A DNA stretch of 36,883 bases from Silene noctiflora (taxonomy: Eukaryota; Streptophyta; Magnoliopsida; Caryophyllales; Caryophyllaceae): contig VHZZ01000071.1 in the NCBI GenBank assembly GCA_009801015.1, positions 125,325 to 162,207 on the forward strand, written 5' to 3'. Made by a program: the position numbers and the translations under genes. Shown in pieces: positions 1 to 11,225 of the stretch. Positions within the stretch are counted from its first letter, which is position 1; each line of letters begins with the position of its first letter. The notes beneath the pieces are model-generated. The model searched no databases, was not told the DNA's origin, and was given only the letters and a program-made list of their open reading frames with translations.

Positions 1-250
1 ATATCCTTATATAATCTGAATAACATCTTTTTTTAAGGGTAAATGGGTAAATTGGGTGGGGAAATGATGGAGGAGTTTCCAATTACCTAGGAGGGACTAG
101 GTAATTAAACTCTTACATCATGTAGGAGTTGGAAACTCCCCCATTTTAAAATTTTGGGGGTAACCAAACGAGATCCAAAAAATGCAATTCATGGGATTTT
201 GGAATTCATGGGATTTTTGTGGGTAAACAAACAAGCACTAAAGGTAAACA
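1..250. repeat. MITE-like fragment(s) related to the Tourist element at 32029
   Basis: Shares with the 32029-32343 element the segments AATTACCTAGGAGG..CCTAGGTAATT (inverted arrangement), GGAGTTTCCAA/GGAAACTCC, AATTCATGGGATTTT and a terminal GGGTAACCAAACGAGATC. A second end-like block GGGTAAACAAACAAGCAC lies at about 221-238. The left end is cut by the window edge, so boundaries are not resolved. Confidence 0.55.
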
Positions 251-469
251 AATGAGCGGGACAATGATATTACTTTTTTTTTTTTTTTTTAAAGTGCAAT
301 TATTATTATTAAGCTTAAAACAATTACAAGAAATTAGTGAACAATCGGGATACAATCTGAGTCTCCACTCCTTCTGCAAATAAGCAACCGTGCACTCCCA
401 ACATCTTGAGACATAGAAAATTTCTGAATTGATTTTGCTTAATTTTTTGACATAATTTTGCTTTAACGT

Positions 470-690
470 TTTTGAACTGGGAGCTTTACTTTTCCAAATA
501 GAATTTAAGAAACTTAATTGAATTATAGAAGCTCAACTATTCTGAGATAAACCTATACAAACTTAACTGAACTTGTAGGAGCATAATTTTTCCGAATTGA
601 ATTTATAAGGGTTGAACTAAACTTATAGAAGCTAAACTCTTTTCAACTGAACTTATAAGTACAGAACGGAACTTAAAGAGAGTGATTTTA
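470..690. repeat. Degenerate AT-rich minisatellite
   Basis: Variations on AACTGAACTTATAGGAGCTAAACT recur about six times at roughly 30-40 base spacing, with many substitutions. The flanks (251-470 and 690-826) hold a poly-T run at 270-290 and otherwise nothing recognisable. Confidence 0.5.
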
Positions 691-826
691 TACCCAAAAG
701 AACAAGGCCTAACTATAAAATTTTAAAACGGTTCACCAGCAATAGCCGACAGAGGTTTCAAATTTTGGTATTACCCTATCACATATTTTATATACGCTTC
801 ATTGTTTTATTGGTCCCTATATTATG

Positions 827-1042
827 TGATAGATGAACCATTTCAACCAAAATTTTAGGGTGATGGTTAAGACCAAACTATTATATTTATATCCTATTAC
901 GTCCCCTCACTCGAAGCCCACTGAGCTTAAAGAGTGGTTATTGCACAAACCCCCGTACCATATATTAAAATTACACTTTGTGAGATATTTAAAGCTAACA
1001 GGATTTGAACCCGTAATCTTTGGTCACACTAGCTCTAATACT
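827..1042 (-). repeat. tRNA-like/TRIM-like dispersed repeat, copy A
   Basis: Starts TGATAGATGAACCATTTCAA and is clearly homologous in the same orientation to 7129-7440 in the SRF intron. It shares CCCTCACTC, AAGAGTGGTTA, CCCCCGTACCAT and a tRNA T-arm-like GGATTTGAACCC (1001-1012, minus-strand box B GGGTTCAAATCC). More diverged and shorter than the intron copy. Could be a tRNA-derived SINE or the LTR/primer-binding end of a small TRIM retrotransposon. Confidence 0.6.
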
Positions 1043-1064
1043 TAATACGTTACTACTCAATGAC

Positions 1065-1244
1065 CAGTAAGGATCATCTGTCCCATATTTGTGTCTCATT
1101 CTGTGTGTCACACCACTTATCTTCCGACACATCACTTACGACAAATAAAAATTATACAACAACTATGCTAATGTGTTGATGCGTCACATGTGTATGAAGT
1201 GGGACACAGAATGAGACGCCAAATGAAACAGATGATCCTTACCG
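1065..1244. mobile_element. MULE-type MITE with perfect 9-bp TSD
   Basis: Termini CAGTAAGGATCATCTG and, inverted, CGGTAAGGATCATCTG (one mismatch); the inverted homology continues inward through GTGTCTCATTCTGTGT and CCACTT. CTCAATGAC flanks both sides (1056-1064 and 1245-1253). A nine-base TSD is the Mutator superfamily signature. 180 bp, no coding capacity. A weak relative may lie at 12830-13010. Confidence 0.88.
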
Positions 1245-1674
1245 CTCAATGACGTTCTCTCATTTTCTTCTTAAAAATCGTATTAATAATAGGCTAATAG
1301 CTTAATAATTAGTACAGTACCAAATAGTACAACAATGAATTTAGCCGTTTGTAATTTGTTGCCCCTTCTAAACAGAGAGACAAACAGAAGTGGAAAGTGT
1401 TTTGGGGAACAAAAAACAAAAGAAACAAAGCATTTTCATGTCTCAACTCTCAAGAAGAGCGTATACATCCCAACTTTTTTGGGTTACTTCAGAGTATTTC
1501 TGACATATTTTTGACCCATTTTCTTTACACCTTTTGATCTGTGCCTTGTTTAGTTGTCTTGTTACTAAATTCTCAAGAATTTTGGGAACAACTTTGAGAA
1601 ATTCTCTTAAGTTGCTTCCACACTTCATTTACTTGCTCTTCATAACTTGTGCATGCTTCTAACTTCATTATCTT

Positions 1675-2056
1675 TCTCTTCTGTAAGTTTCCCTTGTCCA
1701 AAACTTCGCAATAATTATCGTGTAAAACCGTCTTACAGTCGGTCCTTTTATTGGTTAAACACTCGTTTATACTGTTAGCTAGTTTACCCGGTAAAGTCAT
1801 TACTCTTACTCATAAGGGGTGATATTCAAGAAAAAAATAATTTGTGAAAGGTTTGGACTTGATTGTAATTAAAATTTGATTATTTCCTGTTCACTCTTTT
1901 GTAAGTTTCCCAAGACTAAAGCTTTACGATAATTATCGTGTAACATCGTCTTACAGTGTGAGACCGTGTGAGACGGTAATTTTATTGGTTAAACACTCGT
2001 TTATTACTGTGACTGAACAGTCATTCTGTAATTTGTGAAAGATTTGAACTTGATTT
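1675..2056 (+). repeat. Imperfect tandem duplication upstream of SRF
   Basis: Two copies in direct orientation: 1675-1862 and 1893-2056. Shared blocks, in order: GTAAGTTTCCC, AATTATCGTGTAA, CGTCTTACAGT, TTTATTGGTTAAACACTCG and AATTTGTGAAAG followed by TTTG and ACTTGATT. Spacing between blocks differs, so the copies have diverged by indels; the second has an extra GTGAGACCGTGTGAGACGG segment. Confidence 0.75.
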
Positions 2057-2290
2057 CACCAGGTTTACTTTTTTTTACATAACTTTATGTTGATTCAACA
2101 TGAATATGTTTCTGGGTTCTGCTTACTTTTTGCCTTTTTGCTTTACTATTCTACTTTATTGAATGTTCGATGAACTTCAATTATATAAAGATGAAATGCA
2201 AGTTTTCTTATTGTTTTTTTTTTTTTTGGTTTAATATTTGTATTATTACTTGATTGATTGATTGATTTCTGTGTGGAGTTTCATTGCAGT
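1683..2290 (+). other. Probable 5' UTR intron of the SRF gene
   Basis: A canonical donor GTAAGTTT at 1683 and a good acceptor (pyrimidine-rich tract ending CATTGCAG at 2290) bracket a T-rich stretch, with the SRF ATG only 43 bases after the acceptor. The donor lies inside a tandem duplication, so a second copy exists at 1901. This is inferred from splice consensus and position only. Confidence 0.4.
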
Positions 2291-2332
2291 GGTATGAGCA
2301 AATCTTAGGCTAGTAAAGAGAAGGTAAAAAAG

Positions 2333-5300
2333 ATGGAATCTTTGAATTTGAAGGTTCATAAAAAATGGACATTTTGGTTGATGATGGTGATAATGATGTC
2401 GATAACAATGTCGTATTGTTCCGGAGAAACAGACCCCAGTGATGGTAAATCTCTGCTTTTTTTTCCTTGTTTTTCATAAATATGGTGTTATTGGTTGTTA
2501 AGTCTTTGGAAACATTATTCATACTTGTTTTGGGTAAACAACTAGTTTCATTTGTACAAACAATAGTTTTAGGTGTATTGCCCATGATCTCGGTTTGAAT
2601 TCCGTCAGTATTAAAAGTGCCCTCATGCTCCAAAAAAATGTATGGTCCTTGTTATTGGTAAACCTATGTACATATTGTTAGTGACGGAACCATAATTTGA
2701 CCTTAGGAAGGTGAACTGGTTATGAAATAAGGTAAACTAGAAAACAAGTATCAATTTCTTTAGTTTTTCTATTGCGCGGGTGGTGACTGCTCGCTCCCTT
2801 GTGCTGCCACTGCATATAGACCTTCTGAGACACTTTATTGGTGCCTACTTGAGTATTTTTATGACTAGCTAGTTAGGGATTATAAGACTACATACATGAT
2901 ACATGTCTTAATCTTCACTTGTTTGTCCAATGTTGTTTTTCTTTCATTTTTGGAACTACTCTGTATCATTTAGCATCGCATTTGTTTCGACCTTAAGTCT
3001 GCATATATTTGGTGATTTGTAGTGCTTAGGATTATCAGTGTTGCTGTTTGTTTAACTCTGGGAATATTGGAGGTGAAACTAGCTACATTTGTTAATTTGC
3101 ACATGGTTATGCAATGTTGTTATTGTTCTTTCGCTTGTCAAACTGGTTAGGCATTCATCTTGACCATTTGCGATCCTCTATTGGTGGGATTTTAGCCTGG
3201 TTATTGTTCTTGTTGTCGATGGTTTTTACTAGTTAAGGGCAATAAGTCTCCATATATCTGTTAATTTGTAGTGCTTAGGAGCTTACAATGTTGTTGTTTC
3301 TTTAACTTTGAGATTTTTGGTGCCACAGTATCGGCTATAAATAATTTATATGCTGCACTTGGAAGTCCTCCGCTCCCTGGGTGGGTTCCATTGGGAGGAG
3401 ACCCATGTACGGAGGGTTGGCAAGGCGTACTTTGTGTCAACACAAATATTACTGGAATGTAAGTCTAGTTATTTACACTAAATTATAGATATAAAGATGT
3501 AACATAGGTGTAAGAAAGTATCTGAGTTCGGTTGATTGATACAGATCGTTAACTTCTGCTAATTTGGGAGGACAATTGGGCACCACTTTGAATTCTTTCG
3601 CTTCAATCATATCAATGTGAGTTCTACTTCCTTGGGCGTCAGCATATTAAGTACTTGAGAAGTCTAAATGAATGTAGTTGACGGTTGCTAATGCCAAGCT
3701 AATTTCATAAATCAGAGATCTCAGCGGCAATCATATTGGAGGTACCATCCCCGCAAATCTGCCTCCGACAATGAGAAGTTTGTATGTACATCTTTCCTTC
3801 TGGTTGTTATGTTTGCAGTGCAACTCTTGTATGATTCCCGAGCTTTATCTTCATAGTGCTTACTAAGTCTTTGACATTATTATCGTTATCCTTTGTTTTA
3901 GCTTCCTATCTGCCAACCAGTTTACTGGAAGCATTCCCGACTTGTCTGCTTTGACCCAGTTGACAGACCTGTAAGCTTCGCTGAATTTTTCGTTGGTACT
4001 TTTTTCTTCAGTTTCTATAATATGCCCCTCTTTCTTAAATTTGTTTATTATACCACGAAACTTAATGAATAGTTTTATGTACTAAAACTTGGATTTTTTG
4101 ACGTTTAAGAGTGTCATGATAAGATTCTTATTGTTGAGTATTTGATGATTATGTCGATGGCTTAGCAAATCATTGACGAGTAATAATCAATTAAAAGTGA
4201 CAAATTTTAACATTTAAAAAAGTGAATTGCAAGCCATGATATATTAAAAAAGACTTGGTTTTATCTTAGAAAATCCCTACTTTTGTCGAAGGCGATGATG
4301 TGGAAATTAGTTTACTGAACTCCTCTAAATCTGGCTGCTACATTCTCAGGTCCTTGAACAAGAATAATTTGACAGGACAGATACCTGATAGCTTTCAACA
4401 AGTCAGCGGACTGATAAATTTGTAAGGAACCGTTCTATATGGACAAGCTTCCTTCAACATTTATGCTGTATCTTTTCTTTTGTGCTGTTGCTTATCATGT
4501 CTATTGGTTCAGGGATCTTTCAGGAAACAACTTAAGTGGTCCTTTGCCACCATCGATGGGGAATTTATCTTCTCTAGGAACACTGTGAGTGTTGGTCTTG
4601 CGCCTAGTTTCCACATGCCAGTTTACTCCTGTCTTGAGCACTTATCTAGGTCCTCGATTGCAGGCTTCTGCAGGATAATAAACTTACAGGAGTGCTTGAT
4701 GTCTTACAAAACCTTCCTTTGATAAACCTGTAAGATGTTGAGAATGTCCCCCTATTTAACATGAAGCGTGATGAATCAAATTATAACTGTTCTCTGCTGT
4801 GCAGAAATGTAATGAACAACCTATTCTCAGGACCTATACCTCCTAAACTGCTCTCCCTTCCAGATTTCAGGTGCGACCTCTAAAGCAAGCGATAGTTAAT
4901 TAATAAGAGCATTAAATGAAGCAAAACCTCCATGTTCTTCGGTTCTGATTATGATGGAATAAGGCAATGTCTGACTCACTAAATTCAATGCTCTTCTTCT
5001 TATTGTGATGCAATGTCATTTGATACAATTCTTGACCCAATTTAAAGTATGGGTTATCCGGAAAAAGTCTATACGTGTTGTTAACAGCTTAACACGTGAG
5101 GAAGGGTGCGGTCGTGCAGACATCTAACATCCCCCCTTACATCGCTGTTTGCTGGAGCGCTAGAGACACCGGGGTTATATTGTTGTCCGTAGCTTGTATT
5201 TTCAATGTCATTGATCATATAATCATGTATTTATGATCTGACAGGGCAAGAAAGTAAGAAACTATATGTATTCAGGTTTCAGCTTATCAAACATGCATGT

Positions 5301-8300
5301 TACAGACTTACAGAGTTAATGTCATATGTAAGTTCACGTGTAACAGTCATTCTCGTTGATATCTCAGAGGCTCTGGAAATCCCTTCAATACCAGCGTTCT
5401 TCCATCACCTCCAGCTGCATCCCCAGCAGGAGCGCCAGAGGAATCTCTACCCGGAGATATGCCATCTAAGCATCCTAGCAACGCTCCTTCGGCTTCAGAT
5501 ATATCAAGCCCTTCAAAGTCCTCAGATAAAGTAAAATCCAAAAAGACAATAATAGTTGCTGCGCTGGTGGTCTTTGTACTTCTTCTTGTTGTGTTGGGAT
5601 TGTGGTTTGGTATTGTAAGATGGTGCAAAAGAAGACAGGCAGCTGATAATGTAACCCAGGGGTTTGCAAAGAATTCATATGAAGAGACAGGAGGGAAGCC
5701 AAAACATGGTGATCCGGTAACCCAAACACAGAATCAAGGCAATATAGGTGAGGCTTACATGATAGTAAAATTTTGTTTAATTACTTGTTTCTCATTTCGT
5801 AACCTTTTTTTGACATGACTGTAAAACATTGCGCCAATACCTCAATGACTTTCTCCGAATCACTGATAATGAAAATTGGGTTGAAAATTACACCAAATGC
5901 ATGCTACTTCAGAATTTATTAGAAGCGAAGTCAGTTAGTTAGCCAATTTCCTTTAGTCCATCATAATTGAGGACCAAAAATGGCCAGTCTTTAGCTCTAC
6001 TGGAAAATAGAAACTTGTCTGACATGATATTATATTTTATATTATTTTTTGTTCAGCATCTCAAGAGACGTCTACAAAAACCGCTAATATTAGTGATGTG
6101 GAGCATAAAAGGGGGACCGATGTAAAACAAATTGCTCCGGTTACTGTGACCAAGGACACTCATTCCATAGACATGACAGGGATCAATATCAGTTCTGTGT
6201 CAATCCAGCCTGTGCCACCTCCTCGTCACTATTCCAACGAAAACATTACTTTGATACCATTGGCGCCAATAGTTCCAGCTATGACACAAACATCATCATT
6301 TCCGAGTTCTGTGAAGTCATTCACCGTTGCTTCACTTCAACAATATACTAATAGCTTTTCCCAAGATAATCTTATAGGGGATGGCACGCTAGGCAGTGTT
6401 TATAGGGCTGACCTTCCTGATGGAAAGGTAAAATTTCTTGAGTTTCAACCAGACTTTCATTATGACGGACAGATAGCTTATTTATCTACCTTAATCTCGT
6501 GAAAGTGTGGAACTAACTACTCTGTCCTTGATCTATCTTTGCAGGTTGTGGCAGTGAAGAAGCTCAATAACGCAGCTTCGAGACAGCAAAGCGAAGATGA
6601 TTTCGCTCAGATGGTTTCTCTCATCTCTAAAATACAGCATGAAAATATCGTTAAGCTTATTGGTTACTGTTCCGAATATGAGCAGAGATTAATTGTCTAT
6701 GCATACTGCGACAACTCGACTCTGTATGATGCATTGCATCTCGATGATGAAATCCATAAAAAACTCTCGTGGAGTGCACGTGTTAAAATAGCCCTTGGAG
6801 CTGCTAAAGCCCTCGAGTAAGTCTCTCTTACAATCACTTTGAATTTTTAGTAAATCTAAACCATTAACCTAAAGGTTTCGTGCTACCTATAGCTACTTGT
6901 CTATGCAAAGTTGTTAACTTTGTTCTTCACTTTGTTTCGGAAGGTATTTGCATGAGACCTCTCAGCCTGCCATTGTACATAAGAACTTCAAATCCATCAA
7001 TATCCTCCTTGATGATAAGCTTAAGCCTTTAATCTCAGACTGTGGGTTGGCTCATCTACTTGATTCTCTTACAATTCAGGTATTTCCTTCCACCAAATGT
7101 CCTCACTCAGCTGTTGTGATGTAACATATGATAGTTGAACCATCTCAACCAAAACCTTAAGGTAATGGTTGAGGCCCAACTATTATAAATATTCCTATTA
7201 CGCTCCCTCACTCAAATGCCCATTGGGCTTGAAGAGTGGTTACTGCACAGGCTCCCCCGTACCATGTGCTGATGTTCCACTTTGTGAGTTTTTGAGGAGT
7301 TTTGAGGTTGCCAGGATTCGAACCCGTGACCTTCGGTCACACTGACTCTGATACCATGATAGATGAACCAACTCAACCAAAACCTTAAGGCTTAAGGTTT
7401 TGGTTGAGATGGTTCATCTATCGTAAATATTCCTATTATTTAGTTGAAGAAAAAAAGGATGCTTTAGTACGCTTAGTTGCAACAGAAAATCAACGCATTA
7501 CCTTTAACTACTGGCTAGTAATATGATTTTGTTAGTGAAATAATTTAATTGCACATTTGCACTTGGATGTGATGTTGGTCCGTTGATGCGATGTATCTGC
7601 ATTCTGCATTCTGGGGGGTTGTAAGTAACAGTCACAGTTGATATTGTCAAGTTTGGTAACATCTAGACACTTTCCACGGATCGACTAATAGTGACAATGT
7701 CCAAGAATCTTACTTGTTTAGTGATCCTTACACTTGCAGGTTCCTAAGAATTTCAACGTTCTATAAAATGGAGTTTGAGTAGTTGTTTGATTGCCGAAGC
7801 TGTTGAAAGTTCTACCGACATTAACATAGGATCATTCTAAAGTTTTTTTTTTGGCCTAACCAAATTTTGTCACTCCAGAGTCCAGATGCTTTCTAAATTC
7901 ATAGGATGCAGAATCTTGGGTATCTTAACTCCCCATGTACTATAAACAATCAATAGTTACTGGCTGTCATGTGATGCAATAGTTTTACGCCTTTCTGATA
8001 TATGCGTTATGCTGACTGAGCTAATTTATGCTATCGTCTTGCAGTCATTGGGCGGTTATGGTGCTCCAGAGCTCGAGCTAGGAACTTATACTCTTAAGAG
8101 TGATGTTTTCAGTTTCGGTGTTGTCATGCTAGAACTTCTTACAGGCAGAAAATCCTATGACAGGTTAGTTACAGTTGCAGTCCCAACAAAGTTCATGAAC
8201 TACTGATTTCAGTGATGCATAAACCTGTACTTTCGAAATTTGTAGTGCACGGCCTAGAGGAGAACAATTTCTAGTTCGATGGGCAATTCCTCAGCTGCAT

Positions 8301-8584
8301 GACATTGACGCGTTATCAAACATGGTAGATCCTTCATTGAATGGGTCATACCCCTCCAAATCCTTATCTCGTTTTGCAGATATAATTTCCCTCTGCGTTC
8401 AGGTAATTTTTTCTCACACGTTACTTAACATTTCACATTCTCTTTGGAGGAAGACATGAAAGTCGTTCTTTCCGTTAACATAAGCTCTGATGTCCATGAC
8501 TTATTTCAGGCCGAGCCTGAATTTAGGCCTCCAATGTCGGAAATTGTCCAAGACCTCTTAAACATGATTAAGAGAGAATCATGA
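2333..8584 (+). CDS. SRF: STRUBBELIG-receptor family (SRF) LRR receptor-like kinase, 16 exons
   Basis: Membrane receptor-like kinase of the STRUBBELIG family (LRR-V), which acts at the plasma membrane in tissue morphogenesis and cell-wall/defence signalling. Exons that keep one frame: 2333-2444, 3329-3458, 3545-3616, 3716-3781, 3902-3970, 4350-4421, 4513-4584, 4664-4729, 4805-4870, 5368-5747, 6057-6427, 6545-6816, 6944-7079, 8045-8163, 8246-8402, 8510-8584; 744 aa. Visible order: signal peptide (about 1-31), SUB-type cap with GDPC..GWQGVLC, about six LRRs each on a 66-72-nt exon, Pro/Ser-rich stalk, membrane segment (about 301-325), Ser/Thr-rich juxtamembrane region, kinase domain from about 457. 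The glycine loop is [10 protein letters not shown] and the VAVKK lysine is K497. The catalytic loop reads HKN (595-597) instead of HRD, DFG reads DCG (615-617), and APE is intact (635-637). This fits the atypical kinases of the family, so catalysis is doubtful (inference). Exon pattern and motifs make the family call secure; the exact paralogue is not resolved. Confidence 0.94.
7129..7440 (-). repeat. tRNA-like/TRIM-like dispersed repeat, copy B, in SRF intron 13
   Basis: Within the 965-bp intron 7080-8044. On the minus strand the reading is TGGTATCAGAGT (7345-7356; resembles the initiator-Met primer-binding site of plant retroelements), then GGGTTCGAATCC (7314-7325; tRNA box B), about 30 bp apart as in tRNA-derived promoters. 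The block TGATAGNTGAACCA occurs at 7129 and again at 7357, like LTR starts 228 bp apart. The second start runs into a 32-bp foldback (7358-7389 against 7391-7422). No poly-A tail is visible, which argues for TRIM over SINE. Confidence 0.6.
7358..7422. repeat. 32-bp near-perfect foldback hairpin
   Basis: Arms 7358-7389 and 7391-7422 pair at 31 of 32 positions with a single-base centre at 7390. Each arm begins GATAGATGAACCA and ends CCTTAAG. It lies inside SRF intron 13 and would be transcribed in the pre-mRNA. Confidence 0.85.
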
Positions 8585-9678
8585 CCTAAAGTATCAGACA
8601 ATGAAAGCGACGATGAATTCACATTTTCCGACGCCTTGTCGAGCAAAGCAACACTGATTTACAACAAGCTAAATCAGGTAGTTAGGCATGGTCCCCCTGA
8701 TATCATCTAACACTGTAGTCTAACTTGATTGTATTACTAGTGGTATGTAATATTGGGAACATGTAGAGTGATCTTCAGAGAAACCCGTTTTATGTTTAAG
8801 ACAGATATAAACCCGTCTTAAACTAGAATTTGTCTATGTATAGGCTATTGCTAGCATTATTAGTGTTGCTTTCCCATCAAAGTGATGGGCATTCTAGGGT
8901 TTTGTAATGCTTTCTCTCAGTTTGAGTGGTGTGTTGTAATATTATTGTTTTTGAGAAAGAAATTAAAGAGTGCCTCAATCTATATGTAAAACACAAAATT
9001 CTCATTTGTGACGGGCACTTTTCGTCACAAACTTGCGACGTCTCACAAGTTGCAGAGCAAGTGGGATTGCAAGTAAGATCGATAATTGTGGAAGACAATA
9101 TTTGAATTGGTCTCGACTCATAGGTCATGTACTTGTTTTTGATTTTTTTGGAAATCATCCCTACTTCGGACATTAACCATTTATTATCGATAGCTCATGC
9201 ACCACAATTCATGAATGAGGGGGGGAAGGGGGAGGGGGGACCAAGTAATTGTTTGTGGACAATGTTAGGACGTCGGGTGGTACCGAGTTTCATTTTCCAC
9301 TGTTATAAACTACTAAGTAGATTATTGTAATTGAGGGTTGATATCGTCAATAATTGTAAGATCCAATTCAAAACGAAGTATCAATTGTCGAAACATGAGT
9401 GTATGATCTTTTATTTTACAAGAAGACATTACTCGATGTTTTTTCTTACATTTGTTTCGATTCAACATATTATTTGTAATTTAAGCATTACATTCTCATG
9501 CAAATTCATTTTTTCTAAGAATCAATATGCATACAATACTACAATACAATAGGCATGGTTTATGTCCCCTAAAGCTTAATGATGGCTAATAATTAAACAA
9601 GGGCAAACCTAATAAAACAAGGGAACACAAATGAGAAATGACAATGTCTTAAAGATTTGCAAAGAGACACCATTAATA
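8585..9678. other. SRF 3' flank; spacer with repeat fragments
   Basis: The first few hundred bases should hold the SRF 3' UTR; no sure poly-A signal was selected. Further on: a short TTTAAGACAGATATAAACCCGTCTTAA foldback-type fragment at 8797-8824; a TTGTGACGGGCAC..CGTCACAAACTTG fragment at 9003-9036 related to the MITE at 9679; a GGGTGGTACCGAGTTTCA fragment at 9275-9292 resembling 30500-30516. No gene seen. Confidence 0.5.
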
Positions 9679-10243
9679 CACAAATTCTCATTTGTGACGA
9701 GCAATATCCGTCACAAGCTTGTAACGGGTCAAATAAAATTCACTTGGGTGGATAAAACAAGCAGTAAGTGGATTATACATCCGGTGTACTACCACCAATT
9801 GTATAGTTTCTGAGCATTATAATAAAGTTTTTGAGTTTTGTTTTAAAAATTATGAGTTTTATTATAAAGTTTTTGAGTTCATTAACATAAACATTCAGCT
9901 CAAAAAGTTACAATAAAACTCAAAAACATTACATATAAACTTAGTAAAATTTGAGTTTTGACGAAAAAAACAATTAAAATCTAACTTATGAACATTAATA
10001 AACTTAAAGAAAATATACATATGCTCAAAACAAACAAAGTTTGAGGTAATAAGCTCAGAAAAAATACACAATTGCTCAAAAGCAAACAAAGCCTGAGGTA
10101 GTACATCCGATGTATATTCCTTTTTCTCATATAAAACAAGCCATATGTGATTCCCTAGGTATTTTTACTTTTATCTTATCTACCTATGTGAGTAATACTT
10201 AACTCGTCACAAGCTTGTGACGGATATACCCGTCACAAGGGAG
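9679..10243. mobile_element. MULE-like MITE (TTGTGACGG family) interrupted by another MITE
   Basis: Flanked by identical nonamers CCATTAATA (9670-9678 and 10244-10252). The left end carries TTTGTGACGAGCAATATCCG then TCACAAGCTTGTAACG; the right end inverted carries TTGTGACGGGTATATCCG then TCACAAGCTTGTGACG. Without the nested 9775-10115 insertion and its TSD it would be about 220 bp. An uninterrupted relative at about 32707-32897 has the two halves joined. Confidence 0.8.
9775..10115. mobile_element. Nested 341-bp MITE
   Basis: Terminal inverted repeats ATACATCCGGTGTACTACC and, inverted, ATACATCGGATGTACTACC (two mismatches). Flanked by ATT on both sides (9772-9774, 10116-10118). AT-rich interior with repeated AGTTTTTGAGTT and CTCAAAA motifs in opposite orientations. 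Superfamily not assigned; a 3-bp TSD would fit PIF/Harbinger or CACTA, but the ends are not typical of either. Confidence 0.8.
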
Positions 10244-10252
10244 CCATTAATA

Positions 10253-10938
10253 AGAGTAGAAGATTAGTAGGCCTGATAATTACGTTTGAGCTGTTAAGCA
10301 CAACCAATTGCATTTACTAAGACACTAAACAAAGGACTAGAGTCTTTAAGAAAATGATAAATGGTTGGTATGTCTTTTAAAAACTCTTAAAACTTGTAAG
10401 TATACTATGATTTATGAGTCTTCATCATGCTTAGATTTTCTCCAATATTATAATTTCACAAAATTAAAATCATCCACCAAACATATCTTGGTTGATTTGG
10501 CAATGTCTTGTCCCCATCCTTTGTTTGATTTGTTGATGTTAGTTGCAAAATCTTTCAAGGTGAAAGAGAGCATAATAGATAGTGATATATTTAATCAAAT
10601 ATATAGATTCATTTGAAAGGAGAGAGTAGTATAATATCGACGATTATATAATAGAGGTAACAAATAGGTTAATCGAGTCAGGTTTGGATCAAAATTAATT
10701 AGTTATTGTAGCATTGAAACTAATAAATCATTTATTTTGATGTATATAAGACTCTATATTAATATGATTTAATTCGAGTAAATTCAGGTCATTTGGCTAC
10801 TTCAGATTGTTTTGAATTTGGTTTATCATGGATCGAGTGGTTTTGGGCCAAGCCATCTCGAATCGGGTCAATCAAAATTCGAGTGGAGCCGGGGCTGGTC
10901 AACTTGGGATTCAAATCAGACAAATTCAAGTCACTTTT
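10253..10938. other. Gene-free spacer before the CACTA element
   Basis: No gene or TSD-defined element seen at 10253-10780. From about 10785 to 10935 the sequence becomes a run of TCGGGTCA/TCGAGTGG-like words that resume after the CACTA element (ATCGGGTCATTTAG at 12304), so the transposon interrupts this degenerate repeat. Confidence 0.5.
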
Positions 10939-11225
10939 CACTACAAAAAAAACACGGGAAACTGACGGAAATACTGACGGAATTATGAACCCGTCAATGA
11001 AAACGGGAAACTGACGGAAAACTGGCGGATTTTCCGTCAGGCAAATAATCCTGACGGAAAATCTGTCACCAACCGTCAGTAAATGTTGGCGCGTTGACTA
11101 CGTCAATGGCGGCTATGGAAAGGAATTGGGCTCGGATGCAGGCGTATCTTCCCCGGAGAGGTGTTCAGATATACCGCCGCGACCACATAGAGATGACTAT
11201 GCGGACGACGGACACGGCTTTGGAG

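Noticed and set aside
7305..7360. tRNA gene on the minus strand
   Set aside because: T-arm and part of a D-loop-like sequence are present, but no complete cloverleaf or acceptor stem; it belongs to a dispersed repeat with another copy at 827-1042.
9331..9813. Small frames between SRF and the nested MITEs
   Set aside because: AT-rich, no start context, no similarity, and they run into repeat sequence.
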